This document shows positions 35,156-48,444 of a DNA stretch of 64,000 bases, piece by piece. Positions within the stretch are counted from its first letter, which is position 1, and every line of letters starts with the position of its first letter. A model generated the notes under the pieces. The model did not search any database, was not told the origin of the DNA, and saw only the letters and a program-made list of their open reading frames with translations. Made by a program: the position numbers and the translations under genes. The stretch is taken from positions 95,352,501 through 95,416,500 of the forward strand of contig NC_091253.1 in assembly GCF_042477335.2 (NCBI RefSeq), given 5' to 3'. The DNA comes from Ovis canadensis. Taxonomy: Eukaryota > Chordata > Mammalia > Artiodactyla > Bovidae.

Positions 35156-35845
35156 CCTGTCCTTTTTAACGTAAGGAACTGAAATGCAAAAGAGGAAGTC
35201 AAGAGATACCTGGAGTAATAGGCAAGTTTGGCCTTGGAATACAAAATGAAGCAGGACAAAGGCTAACAGAGTTTTGCCAAGAGAATGCGCTGGTCATGGT
35301 AAACGCCCTCTTCTAAAAACACAAGAGAAGACTCTACACGTGGACATCACCAGATGGTAAATACCAAAATCAGACCAATTATATATGTTTTGCAGCTGGA
35401 GATGGAGAAGCTGTATACAGTCAGCAAAAATAAGAGCCAGCAAAAATGAGACTAGGAGCTGACCATGGCTCAGTTCATGAACTTCTTATTACAAAATTCA
35501 GACCTAAATTGAAGAAAGTAGGGAAAACCATTAGGCCATTCAAGTATGGCCTAAATCAATTTGCTTATGACTATACACTGGAGGTGACAAATAGATTCAA
35601 AGGATTATATATGATACAGTGCCTGAAGAATTATGGACTGAGGTTTGTAACATTGTACAGGAGGTGGTGATCAAAACCAACCCCCCCAAAAGAAATGCAA
35701 AATGGCAAAATGGTTATCTGAGGAGGCCTTACAAATAGCCGAGAAAAGAAGTGAAAAGCAAAGGAGAAAAGGAAAACACCCATTTGAATGCAGAGTTCCA
35801 AAGAATAGCAAGAAGAGATAAGAAAGCTTTCCTAAATGAGGAATG

Positions 35846-36005
35846 TGGGAGACCAGGGTTCGATCCCTTGGTTGGGAAGATCCCCTGGAGGAGGGCATGG
35901 CAACCCACTCCAGTACTCTTGCCTGGAGAATCTTATGGACAGAGGAGCCTGGAGGGCTACAGTCCATGGGGTCGCAGAGAGTCAGACACGACTGAGCACT
36001 CACAC
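35846..36005 (+). mobile_element. Bov-tA SINE, 5'-truncated
   Basis: Starts inside the tRNA-like head (AATGTGGGAGACCAGGGTTCG) directly at the end of BovB and ends with GTCAGACACGACTGAGCAC followed by CACACACAC. BovB and SINE overlap by AATG at the junction. Confidence 0.9.
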
Positions 36006-37450
36006 ACACGTGTACTATCTCTACAAACACTTTTCTCACTATTTATCAGGTTGCTTTAATCTGTGCCTTGCCATCTTTTTTGGGGGGGGGGGGGTGGGGC
36101 AGGAATCATCAGTCATTATGCTTCAAATATTGCTTTGCTTCCGTTCTCTCTCTTCCCTTTCTGGGACTCAATTGCATGCATATTAGAACTCTTAATTTAT
36201 CCCATTTCTGTATTAGCTCTCTTTTTTCTCTACAGCTTTAGTCTTGATATTTTTTTCTGTCCCATCTTCCAAATAACAAGTGCTCTCTTCACTGAGTTTA
36301 ACCTGCTGTTAAATCTACTGTGTCGGTAATTATATTATTGCCTGTTGGCTCCAAGCCCACTCTTCTGTACTCTGCTTCTGTATCCTGAACCAAGACGCTA
36401 CAAACCACATTTCTGCTTTGTCAGCTGGTTCTACACTAGCATCTAACAAGAGGAAACGCTAGAGGGAGTGTGCAAGATTGGAGGAGGAGGAAGGAACTTG
36501 TTTCTTACTCTTATTGTCCTGTGGGTTTCGTAAGAGATTTCTTTCTCTTAGCACATCATTTGAGCATTACCTCCAGCCATACTTCTTGAAATGCCTTCCT
36601 GTAGCAATAGCTGAATCCAGTTTGCTCATCTCTTGTTCTGAGATGACAGAATCTCCGAGATTAAATCACAGTCTCAAGAACACCAACACCGGATGACCAG
36701 TGCCTCCTCAGAGGCCCACGTTTCAGCTTCGTGGGGCTCTTCCTTAAGGTTCCTAAGTTTTAGAAATGTCAATGTCTTCCCTTGGTTTCCCTGTTTCTGC
36801 TGTAGGTGTGGTAATGACTAACTGAAGTTTCTACCCTGTGATATTTTAGAGATCTTATCCTATTCTTTCAGTTACTTAATAAATTTATGTCTAGTTAACT
36901 ATTCTCTATATTAAGCTCTTCTGATCAAATTACTGGTTGTTGGTTTCTCTCCTGGGTCCAGCTACTTTCATTTATTGCATTCTTATTTTCAGTTGTATTT
37001 CTCAATTCTAAAATTAACGTGGGTTTTTAAATTTTTTTTTAAAACTGAGTTTTTATTTTCTGCTGAAAATCTTCGTTTTGTCATCTAAATGTTGAGGATA
37101 AAATCATACATCTTAAGAATTAGGGTCTGTTACTTCTAATATCTCAATATCTAAATCACCTGTGAGTCTATTTCTGCTATTTTATTTGTATTTTTTTTTT
37201 TGCTTGTTTGTGTTTGATCATTAGGTCTTGTCTCTTGGTATCCCTTGTAATTTAATGATGAACGTTACATATGAATATTTGTAGAGGCAAATTGAATCTT
37301 TGGCTGTATTAGTGTCCTCCAGAATATTTATGCTACTTGTGTCAAGAAGATCATCTCAGTCAAATCAGGAATTATGTTGGCTTAAAAACAATTTTCAATC
37401 TACTTAGGCCCCAACATGTTTTAGTTTGTCTTTATTTCTAGGGTATAACC
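36006..37450. other. A/T-rich sequence, possibly ancient LINE remnants
   Basis: About 1.4 kb including a G13 run (36082-36094). The stretch at about 36880-37380 (TAATTTAATGATGAACGTTAC, ATTTGTAGAGGCAAATTGAATC, TCCTCCAGAATATTTATGC) looks like an ancient interspersed repeat, but I cannot name it. No gene seen. Confidence 0.4.
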
Positions 37451-37451
37451 C

Positions 37452-37895
37452 TCAGTTCAGTTCAGGTGCTCAGTCGTGTCCAACTCTTTGCGACCCCATG
37501 AATTACAGCACGCTAGGCCTCCCTGTCCATCACCAACTCCTGGAGTTCACCCAAACTCATGTCCATCAAGTCTGTGATGCCATCCAGCCATCTCATCCTC
37601 TGTCGTCCCCTTCTTCTCCTGCCCCCAATCCCTCCCAGCATCAGTCTTTTCCAATGAGTCAACTCTTCGCATGAGGTGGCCAAAGGACCGGAGTTTCCAC
37701 TTCAGCATCAGTCTTTCCAAAGAACACCCAGGACTGATCTCCTTCAGAATGGACTGGTTGGATCTCCTTGCAGTCCAAGGGACTCTCAAGAGTCTTCTCC
37801 AACACCACAGTTCAAAAGCATCAATTATTTGGTGGTCAGCTTTCTTCACAGTCCAACTCTCACATCCATACATGACCACTGGAAAAACCATCAGG
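37452..37895 (-). mobile_element. BovB LINE, 5'-truncated
   Basis: About 440 bp antisense with 3' end CAGTTCAGTTCAGGTGCTCAG. The coding end reaches MVFPVVMYGCESWTVKKAD at about 37890. Open only as a C-terminal stub. Confidence 0.94.
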
Positions 37896-38519
37896 GGTTT
37901 CAAATAAAAATAGGGTATTTACATTGGTGACCTGCTTTCTTAATACATTCTGAACTCCAGTTTTTATGCTTCAGCCTTATAAGAGTCCAAAACTTTTTTT
38001 CATCTTCTCAGTTCATACCTGACAATCAGCATATTCCCTGAGGGATTGAAGGGACCCTCTGTCTGTTTCTTCCCTCTGAGATGTCAAGTTGTCACTGCTT
38101 TGTTAGTGCTTTTATATCTTCATGCATATTTTTGAAAAAAAAATACATTTTATTTAGTTTTAGGAGCATTCTTATGCTATTTAGCAATTGTGTGTGAGTG
38201 TTTTTTTTTTTTTTAACCTGTTCAAAAGATCTCCATTATACTAAGTAGGTCAAAGATATTCCCTCTTTGAACAAAGAGTAAATAAACCATTGCAGTATTA
38301 TTTTACTAAAAGAAAAATGGCATTTTTCTTTTGTACCTTATTCTGATAGAATCATGACTCAAGGAAAGGAAAGCCTTCTTTGATCTTCTTACCCTCCTAA
38401 TTGCAACTGTATCACTCAAAATGAATCCTCAAGGTATTTTTACTTCTTTTTTTCCTCTTATTTAAGGAGAAGAATGTCCTAAATTGTTCATTAGGCAAGA
38501 ATTTTACAAACACTGCTTG
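37896..38519. other. Unique A/T-rich sequence
   Basis: About 620 bases with a T12 run (about 38203-38214). No gene or repeat recognised. Confidence 0.5.
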
Positions 38520-39690
38520 TATTAGCAGTAGTGGTGAAGTTGAGAGGACTGCAACTTCTCCAAGCTGCACGGCGAGAACCACCAGTCATGTGGCGGAATT
38601 TGCGGCCCCTGCCTAGGCCATGACTCTTTCTGCCTGCAGACGTCAGCCTCCACACGCCCCCGTGTTTGTGGGCTGGTTTGGTGATCCACTGGATGCCAAG
38701 GTTTCTTCTGATAGCTTTATGGAATGGATCGATGATGATGACCTCAACGAATTTTTATGTAGAATCTTCACCAACCCAGGAGGAATTCAGGACCCTCAGG
38801 GCCCCTCAGTGGTGTCCAGCATGCTCCTCACAACCAACTGAAGGCTTCAAGCAAATTTGAGCCCATTGATACCATGGTGGACAGGCTTGCATGGGTAGCA
38901 CCCCTAGGACCTGGGTGTTTGGGGACACTGCGGTGCACACCAATGGATGTATGATATAACTTTGCTTGGACATTACTTTGCCAACAAAGGTCCATCTTGT
39001 CAAGGCTATGGTTTTTCCAGTAGTCATGTATGGACGTGAGAGTTGGACTGTAAAGAAAGCTGAGCACCGAAGAATTGATGCTTTTGAACTGCAGTGTTGG
39101 AGAAGACTCTTGAGAGTCCCTTGGACTGCAAGGAGATCCAACCAGTCCATCCTAAAGGAGATCAATTCTGAGTGTTCATTGGAAGGACTGATGCTGAAGC
39201 TGAAACTCCAATACTGTGGCCCCCTGATGCGAAGAGCTGACTCATTTGAAAAGACCCTGATGCTGGGAAAGATTGAAGGTGGGAGGAGAAGGGGACGACA
39301 GAGGATGAGATAGTTGGATGGCATCACCAACTCAATGGACATGAGTTTGAGTGAATTCCGGGAGTTGGTGATGGACAGGGAGGCCTGGTGTGCTACAGTC
39401 CTTGGGTAGCAAAGAGTCAGACACGACTGAGCGACTGAACTGAAATGAACTGAACTGAACTGGATGTGTACCTCAGCCTGCGGGCCGTGGCGGGCGGGTT
39501 GGGGCGGGGGTCCTGGGCAGTGCTGAGAGCTGGTGGTACCGCCAGCAGCACACCCTGAGCAGAAAGCACCTCACCTCCGACTGCTTCTTCTCTGCTGGCT
39601 CCTGGCTGTGCTCATACGCACCCATCTCAGCTCACCAGACTGCTGCATCCAGACAGAAAGGCGGTATCTTTACTTCTAAACAGTTTTGGG
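38520..39690 (+). pseudogene. Unidentified retrocopy-like segment, split by BovB
   Basis: A GC-rich island unlike its A/T-rich surroundings (38540-38967 and 39461-39680). The left part has a protein-like open stretch, [17 protein letters not shown] (about 38662-38712), followed by acidic [18 protein letters not shown], ending in a stop at 38839-38841. Codons just beyond read SSKFEPIDTMVDRLAWVAP in another frame, as if one base were lost. The right part (GCCTGCGGGCCGTGGCGGGC) could be its continuation or 3' UTR. I do not recognise the parent gene. It has no introns that I can see and is cut by a BovB, so a broken processed copy is the likeliest reading; a decayed exon is possible. Confidence 0.4.
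38968..39460 (+). mobile_element. BovB LINE, 5'-truncated, inside the retrocopy-like segment
   Basis: About 490 bp sense BovB: DITLPTKVHLVKAMVFPVV (from 38969), LRVPWTARRSNQS, 3' UTR and a (TGAAC)n tail. A possible TSD TGGATGT lies at 38944-38950 and 39461-39467, but about 17 unexplained bases separate the left copy from the BovB start. Confidence 0.93.
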
Positions 39691-39796
39691 GAAACTGTGA
39701 TGCCATTTGTTGGAAGGACATATTTTTTTTCTTGCCACCACTGTAGATTCAATGATAATTACATTTAGTCTTTTTAAATTTTAATTTCTTGAGGTT

Positions 39797-42953
<3,157 letters not shown>

Positions 42954-42963
<10 letters not shown>

Positions 42964-43229
42964 TTTATGAAGTTTTTATTGGAATATAGTTGATTTACAA
43001 TGTTGTGTCATTTTCTGCTGGACAGCAAAGTGAATCAGTTATACAGATATCCATTTTTAGAATCTTTCCCCGTGAGGTCATTACTATAGAAGTAGAGTTC
43101 TCCATGCTGTACAATAGGTCCTTATTAGCTATCTATTTAATATATGGCAGTGTAAATATGTCAATCCCAAGCCTCTCATTTATCCATCCTTCCACTTCCT
43201 TCCCCCTCACGACCATAATATTTACTCTT
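42954..43229 (-). mobile_element. Ruminant-type L1 3' end inside older L1, with perfect TSD
   Basis: Antisense L1 3' UTR (42964-43219), with landmarks ATATAGTTGATTTACAATG, GACAGCAAAGTGAATCAG, GTACAATAGGTCCTTATTAG. The TSD ATTTACTCTT at 42954-42963 and 43220-43229 is perfect. A younger L1 nested in the L1M-like copy. Confidence 0.88.
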
Positions 43230-44440
43230 GATTCTAGCTTTGAGACTAAAGCATTTCTTACAGGAAAGAACTGTAAGAAGTTATTTGCACAATTGAGAAG
43301 TGACGATTCTCAGTCTTTATTTGCAATTCATCAATTACTTAATCAGATTTTCCCTGATTTGCCTAAAGATTAGAAGATGTGTCTCATTATCTTGTTAGAA
43401 ACTTATACCTCACCCCTGGAAGTCCTGAACTAATAGGTCTGAACTGTGGTCTAGTGATCCTTCTGACCAGACAAATTTGGGAGACAGTTATCTGGTTATG
43501 ATTACATCACAGAAGAGCCAAGCCAATTAACAATTAAAACAGCCTTCTAAATCACTAAATATAGTAGAAAATGATACTAACCTTACATATTATTTTAATA
43601 GTAGAAAAAAATTTGAACTTGAATAAAACTGTGCTGCACGTAAATATCCAATTGAAGAATTAAGGCAATTCTTTTTATAATTTAAGCCATCCCCTCTCCC
43701 TGTCCACCCCCTCCAACTCATTAACTTATAAATATATTCTTAAACTATTTGTTTAGGAAGATGGAAAAGGTAATAGTAAGCTGACTAGTGACTAATGATG
43801 AGGAGAACTTCTTTAAATAATTTAATTGAATATTTTCATGTCATCTATGTGCACATGGGATTTTGGACCTCTCTGAAAATATGTACATTTCAGATATTTG
43901 TAATCAGTATTTTTGCATGTTAAATTCAGACAGGTTTGCATGTATTTCTAAGGTTGTATGGAAGAGCTAATATAGCTATACCAACTTTTAGCTATACTAA
44001 TAACTAATCAATTATATCTATTTTAAGATGTTAGTTTATGACAAAGTCTGCTATAGTATTGACAGACATGCTCCCTGCAAAATTTAGAAATGTTAACTTG
44101 CAGTATCCACCTATTTCAGACATTTTTACTAATACACAAAATAAAAGGCAAATTCAACTGAGGTAGTTTCTCCACCAATTTATTAATGTACTAATCAGTT
44201 TGAAATACTACTTAACTATCTGGGTAACATTGGTTTACTTCAAATATTGTCAGAAAGAAGTTAGAGAGTCCTTTTCCTTTATTCAAGTTCCTACAAACAA
44301 ATTGCAAGTATGTCTAATAACTTGGATATGGCTAGAAAAATCATATTTTATTTTATTTCCCTTAGAAAAATTATACTGGTTTTTCAGCATATATGTATAT
44401 ATATGTGCATATTTTTATATGTATATGTATATGTAAAGTA
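43230..44440. other. Unique A/T-rich sequence
   Basis: About 1.2 kb. A TATG/TATA-rich tract at 44390-44435 is low complexity. No gene or named repeat seen. Confidence 0.5.
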
Positions 44441-44444
44441 TGGA

Positions 44445-44655
44445 TTTCCCTGGTGGCTCAGATGGTAAGAATCTGCCTGCAATGTAGGACACTTGAGCTC
44501 AGTTCCTGAGTTGGGAAGATCCCCTGGAGAAGGGAACCGCTACTCACTCCAGTAGTCTTGCCTGGAGAATTCCATGGACAGAGGAGCCTAGCGGACTACA
44601 GTCCATGGGGTTGCAAAAAGTAGGACATGACTGAGCAACTAACAGTTCACTTTCA
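44445..44655 (+). mobile_element. Bov-tA SINE
   Basis: Full sense copy: GGATTTCCCTGGTGGCTCAG head, GTTGGGAAGATCCCCTGGAG body, GACATGACTGAGCAACTAAC tail. Confidence 0.92.
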
Positions 44656-44659
44656 TATA

Positions 44660-45114
44660 TAATGTATAGACGTTTTAAAATGTGAAAGAGTTAATTTAGA
44701 TAATTTGAAATGACTGTGTTAATATGAGCTTGAGATTTGTTTTCAAAAACAAATTTAGGTCAATAGAAAAACTTTGGACATTGTGACCAAATGGTCAAAG
44801 GAGTGAGAAACATCAGGCTAGGATATCCTTTTACTATTATTGGAGCCATGCAGCCTTAGGATATAGGATATAGGCGGTATCGACAAAGATGCAGGGACTG
44901 GTCAACTTTAAGTTATTTAAAGTTAGATGGTGTGGACTTTTACTAACTTTAGTGGTCAAGTAAATGAAATACTAGGTCAAGCAATCTAGCCAGTGTGGGG
45001 CAGGGCTCAGGTTTTTTTTTGAAGAGATAAAAGAAGCTGATGGCATAAAAGGGTTGGAGGTCACATGAGCCACTTCTTTTAAGTAACAGAGTTCATTTAA
45101 GTTATTTGGCTCTT
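44660..45114. other. Unique intergenic sequence
   Basis: About 450 bases with nothing recognisable. Confidence 0.5.
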
Positions 45115-45228
45115 TCTTCCCATCGGAATGTAAACTCCTCTAGTGAATGGACTTTTTTTTCATTGTTATATCTCCAACACATAGAGCAGTGTGCCTGGCC
45201 GTTACACAATAAAATGTTGTTTAATGTA
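45115..45228 (+). repeat. L2 LINE 3'-end fragment
   Basis: GGAATGTAAACTCCTCTAGTG, ATATCTCCAACACATAGAGCAGTGTGCCTGGCC and AATAAAATGTTGTTTAATG follow the order of the L2 3' end ('gaatgtaagctccatgag ... cagtgcctggcacatag ... aataaatatttgttgaatga'). Confidence 0.7.
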
Positions 45229-45749
45229 TGAGAATAACTACTGGAGTCACTGGAAAAAGGAACTGTCACTTTTCAGGTTTTTAAAGCAACTTGAGAAAGC
45301 TAAAAATGAAGAAATAATTCTTTAGCATTACCTTGCCTTTGAAATTACAGAATATCATTTTTATTTTGAGTAGCATTTATTCCAGTCACTACCCTTTCTT
45401 TTCTAATAGGACTCCAGTTCTAAAAGGTATATGGTAGAGGTGGTAATTATGTTCTTTTGTATTCTAGTCATTAATTAAACAAGTTAAACAGAATTACTGA
45501 AAACCTTATAATGTTCGGGCACGCTGCTAGATGCTCTAGATTTGGAAGTAAAGGATATTTGCTTGTCCTCAAGAGGTTTTCCAGTCGTGCAGAGGAAGCT
45601 GCTAGAAAACAAAAGCTTAGAACATGATGCAAGGAGATGTGTGCCCAGAGTATGAGGAGAATCCGTAAGTAAGGCATGCGATGCAAAAGAGGAGGGTCAG
45701 CAAAGATTTGCTAGAACAGATGTTACTTTAACTCAACACTGACTGATAA
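45229..45749. other. Unique intergenic sequence
   Basis: About 520 bases. No gene or repeat recognised. Confidence 0.45.
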
Positions 45750-45970
45750 ACATAACGAAAATATTAGCAATCATCACTCATTGAGTGCTCATTATGTGCC
45801 AGGCAATTTACAACCCTGATGTCATTATCTCCTTTCAAGAACGTTCATGTGGTGGATATTATTATTATTATACTACAGATGAGGAAAGCGTGTTCAGAAA
45901 TACTGAATTGGTAACTCGCCCAAGATTACACCGGCAGTTAAGTGGCAGAACAGAAAGCTGGGGCAAGATG
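45750..45970 (+). repeat. MIR SINE
   Basis: TCATTGAGTGCTCATTATGTGCCAGGCA, TATTATTATACTACAGATGAGGAAAG and TAACTCGCCCAAGATTACACCGGCAGTTAAGTGGCAGA give the full MIR core and 3' region in order. Confidence 0.82.
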
Positions 45971-46289
45971 CTGAGGCCAGCACAAAGGAAACACTGATTA
46001 ATACAAGGAGGCCACAGAGCACGACAAGGCCGGCAATAATGGAAATCAATTACGTATTCTTCGGAAGATGAGGGAAGTTGTTTCATCTAATGCTGGAGGT
46101 GAAGAACAGAGTCAGATCATGATGGACGAGGATGTTCCAAGAATTTTGAAGTTTCTATTGGTTTTATCCTGATATTCCAAAGAACTGTTGATTACCTAGG
46201 CCTGCACAGGAATTGGTGGGAAAGTGTGAGATATTAAATGTTTCTTACTTTAGTAATCTCTCACTCTTCAGACTAGTGATTGATTGATT
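45971..46289. other. Unique intergenic sequence
   Basis: About 320 bases; a (TGAT)n patch lies at 46277-46291. Nothing else recognised. Confidence 0.45.
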
Positions 46290-46291
46290 GA

Positions 46292-46775
46292 TTTTGAAAA
46301 GCACTTGTTAACATTTAATGAATCTCCCACCGTGTGGCTTCCGGCTCCCAGAACTCAAACCCCGATCGCACTGCTAATCTCCTCAGCTCTTCTGCTGGAA
46401 GATTTGGCCTTCAGGATGACAGGCTGCTCTGGGAGCTTCCTCTTCCCCAGAACTTTAAAACCGATGGCACCACATCAATGATACGAGCAGCTAGTCTTGT
46501 TCTTTGCAGCTTTCACCCGTGTCTGCTCGCTGATCAAGGTCCACAATTGATTAAACTTGACAGTTGGGCAGAAGCTCTGGTTTCTCTTTAAGTGGTAATA
46601 CCTCATACCATCTTCCCCAAAGTATCTTGTGCAATATTTGTTGAAGTCGATCCTGTGGCAACGCATGTCACCAACATTACCTTCCTTCTGGGTGTTTCCA
46701 GTGTTTGCTGATGTGACTGTGGTGCTGGCTAAAGCGGCCCTTAACAGACTGGAGAATTTAAACATGCGTTTTATC
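46292..46775 (-). pseudogene. RPL27A: RPL27A processed pseudogene, decayed
   Basis: Intronless, diverged copy of ribosomal protein uL15 (L27a), a 60S subunit component. On minus, about 46700 down to 46490, it reads [21 protein letters not shown] then [14 protein letters not shown] and [18 protein letters not shown], matching the centre of the protein. Around 46480 the frame breaks; the C-terminal part (KVLGKRKLPEQPVILKAK, SSRRAEE) is in another frame because of small deletions. The N-terminal part before GNVGD is recognisable in DNA but scrambled in frame. The 3' UTR ends at about 46300 with ATTAAATG, the normal L27a poly(A) signal region. The tail is decayed. Clearly nonfunctional. Confidence 0.9.
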
Positions 46776-46918
46776 TGTGGGTTTGTGGGAAAGACTAAGA
46801 AGGAAGGAGAGAGAAGGTTTAAAAGGGTTTGAAACGCAGCATTTCTACAGAGCTTGTCCCCTGTTAGGTTTTTTGAGATTTAAGGGATGGTCCAGGAACT
46901 ACTAATTAACTTCCTCCT

Positions 46919-47301
46919 ACCATATATCAGAAGAAGATATATGGATAAGACTCATGAGAGTCCCTTGGACTTCAAGGAGATTCAACCAGTCCATCCTAAA
47001 GGAGATCTGTCCTGGGTGTTCGTTGGAAGGACTGATATTGAGGCTGAAACTCCAATACTTTGGCCGCCTGATGTGAAGAGCTGACTCATATGAAAAGACC
47101 CTGATGCTGGGAGGGATTGGGGGAAGGAGGAGAAGGGGATGACAGAGGATGAAGTGCTTGGATGGCATCACTGACTCAATGGACATGGGTTTTGGTGGAC
47201 TCCAGGAGTTGGTGATGGACAGGGAGGCCTGGCGTGCTGCAGTTCATGGGGGCGCAATGAGTCAGACATGACTGAGTAACTGAACTGAACCATATATCAG
47301 A
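46919..47301 (+). mobile_element. BovB LINE 3' fragment with perfect 13-bp TSD
   Basis: Sense BovB (46932-47288), starting in the C-terminal coding part (CATGAGAGTCCCTTGGACTTC) and ending in the TGAACTGA tail. The TSD ACCATATATCAGA occurs at 46919-46931 and 47289-47301. The target lies beside a MIR. Confidence 0.94.
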
Positions 47302-47309
47302 GATGGACT

Positions 47310-47490
47310 TGGGTTTTCATGTCATCACAGTGATTCTCACAATCATTCTGTGGAGTAGGAATATTGCCTCCATTCTATGGATGAAGAAACAGCATATTAG
47401 CTAAGTATCTTGTCAAAGGTCACATGACTGTCAACAGCAAAGTCAGATTTGAACCCTATTTCAAGATTCAAGCTCTAGCTTAAGCTGCTT
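47310..47490 (+). repeat. MIR SINE fragment
   Basis: CACAATCATTCTGTGGAGTAGGAATATTG, GATGAAGAAACAGCATATTAG and AAGGTCACATGACTGTCAACAG...GATTTGAACCC follow MIR order. Confidence 0.72.
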
Positions 47491-48440
47491 TCATCTCTTG
47501 AGACTGATTTTCAACCCTTTAGCTCAAGACTTAACAAAGGATCAGTGGGATCAATTTAGCGGTTCTGAAACAACAGTTGAAAAAAATACGATTCAGAGAC
47601 TAGAATAAAATAAAACAGAGACTATCAGAGTCCACGACATGTAGTAAGGGTCAAGATCAGTTGAAATTCGTGTTTCAGTTAGACATACATACATATAAAC
47701 AGAAGTATTTGTGTGTCCTGAGTTATAAAGGGAAATGTACTTCTTACTATTGGCTGAGGTTTAAAAAGCTTGAAAAGCTCCTCTAGTGAAATAAAGGTCA
47801 AATTACAGCTGCTACTTTAATGCATTTATTACTTACTCCTATAAAGGTGAAAGTTTGTAGGTAATCGACAGGCCAGCACACTTCACAGCAAGGGTAGGAT
47901 AATAAGGAGAAACAGAAAGCTTCATGAAGGCTGAGAAGGATAGCAGACTAGTCTTCTTCATTCCAGTCCATGACAGGCTACAAGACTTCTTTATTTAATG
48001 CCCCACCTGCCATATCAAGGAAAGATAGGCTGTAATTACTATTTCAAAGAAAAGGTATATGTGAACCATTTATTGACACACAAAAATTGAGGGAGTTCCC
48101 CACCTCTGCCTTCCCACCTGCATCTGGGTTTTGAACCTGTAATGAAAGAGAAAGAACATTTAAATTGCAGAATATGGTAATATTCGTATCTATTGAACAC
48201 ATGCTTCTGAAGATTTGTTATCTACACTGTATATAATTATAAGTAAAACCCAACTAAACTCCATGCTGTGGTTTAAGGTACAGTTTGTTTTTCTTTGGAA
48301 TACAATTCTGTGAACAAACATTTTTATAACATGTGGATTAGTAGTAACAGTAAATGGTTAAAAAAATGTTATATAAAAGCAGCAACTTAAGTCAGTATGT
48401 TGAAGGAATAAGAAAACCAAAATAGTACTGTGGCTCCTTT
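47491..48440. other. Unique A/T-rich sequence
   Basis: About 950 bases. No gene, RNA or named repeat recognised. Confidence 0.5.
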
Positions 48441-48444
48441 TAGT

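Larger units (their letters stand above)
34326..35845 (+). mobile_element. BovB LINE, 5' half (5' UTR, endonuclease, linker), sense
   Basis: About 1.5 kb of the BovB 5' half: 5' UTR (GTCAGTCCCTCCCAACAGG, CATGCCATGTCGGGCCACC), endonuclease (MTRVNIDILGIGEIKWRGM, HYIYYCGQESLRRNKVALIV, EAEVEWFYDDLQDLLEL), and the linker (THLNAEFQRIARRDKKAF) ending at about 35845. It continues almost exactly where the antisense neighbour begins, so both come from one element with an inverted 5' part. It is inactivated by a C12 run in the 5' UTR region, an A20 run in the endonuclease, and stops. Confidence 0.92.
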
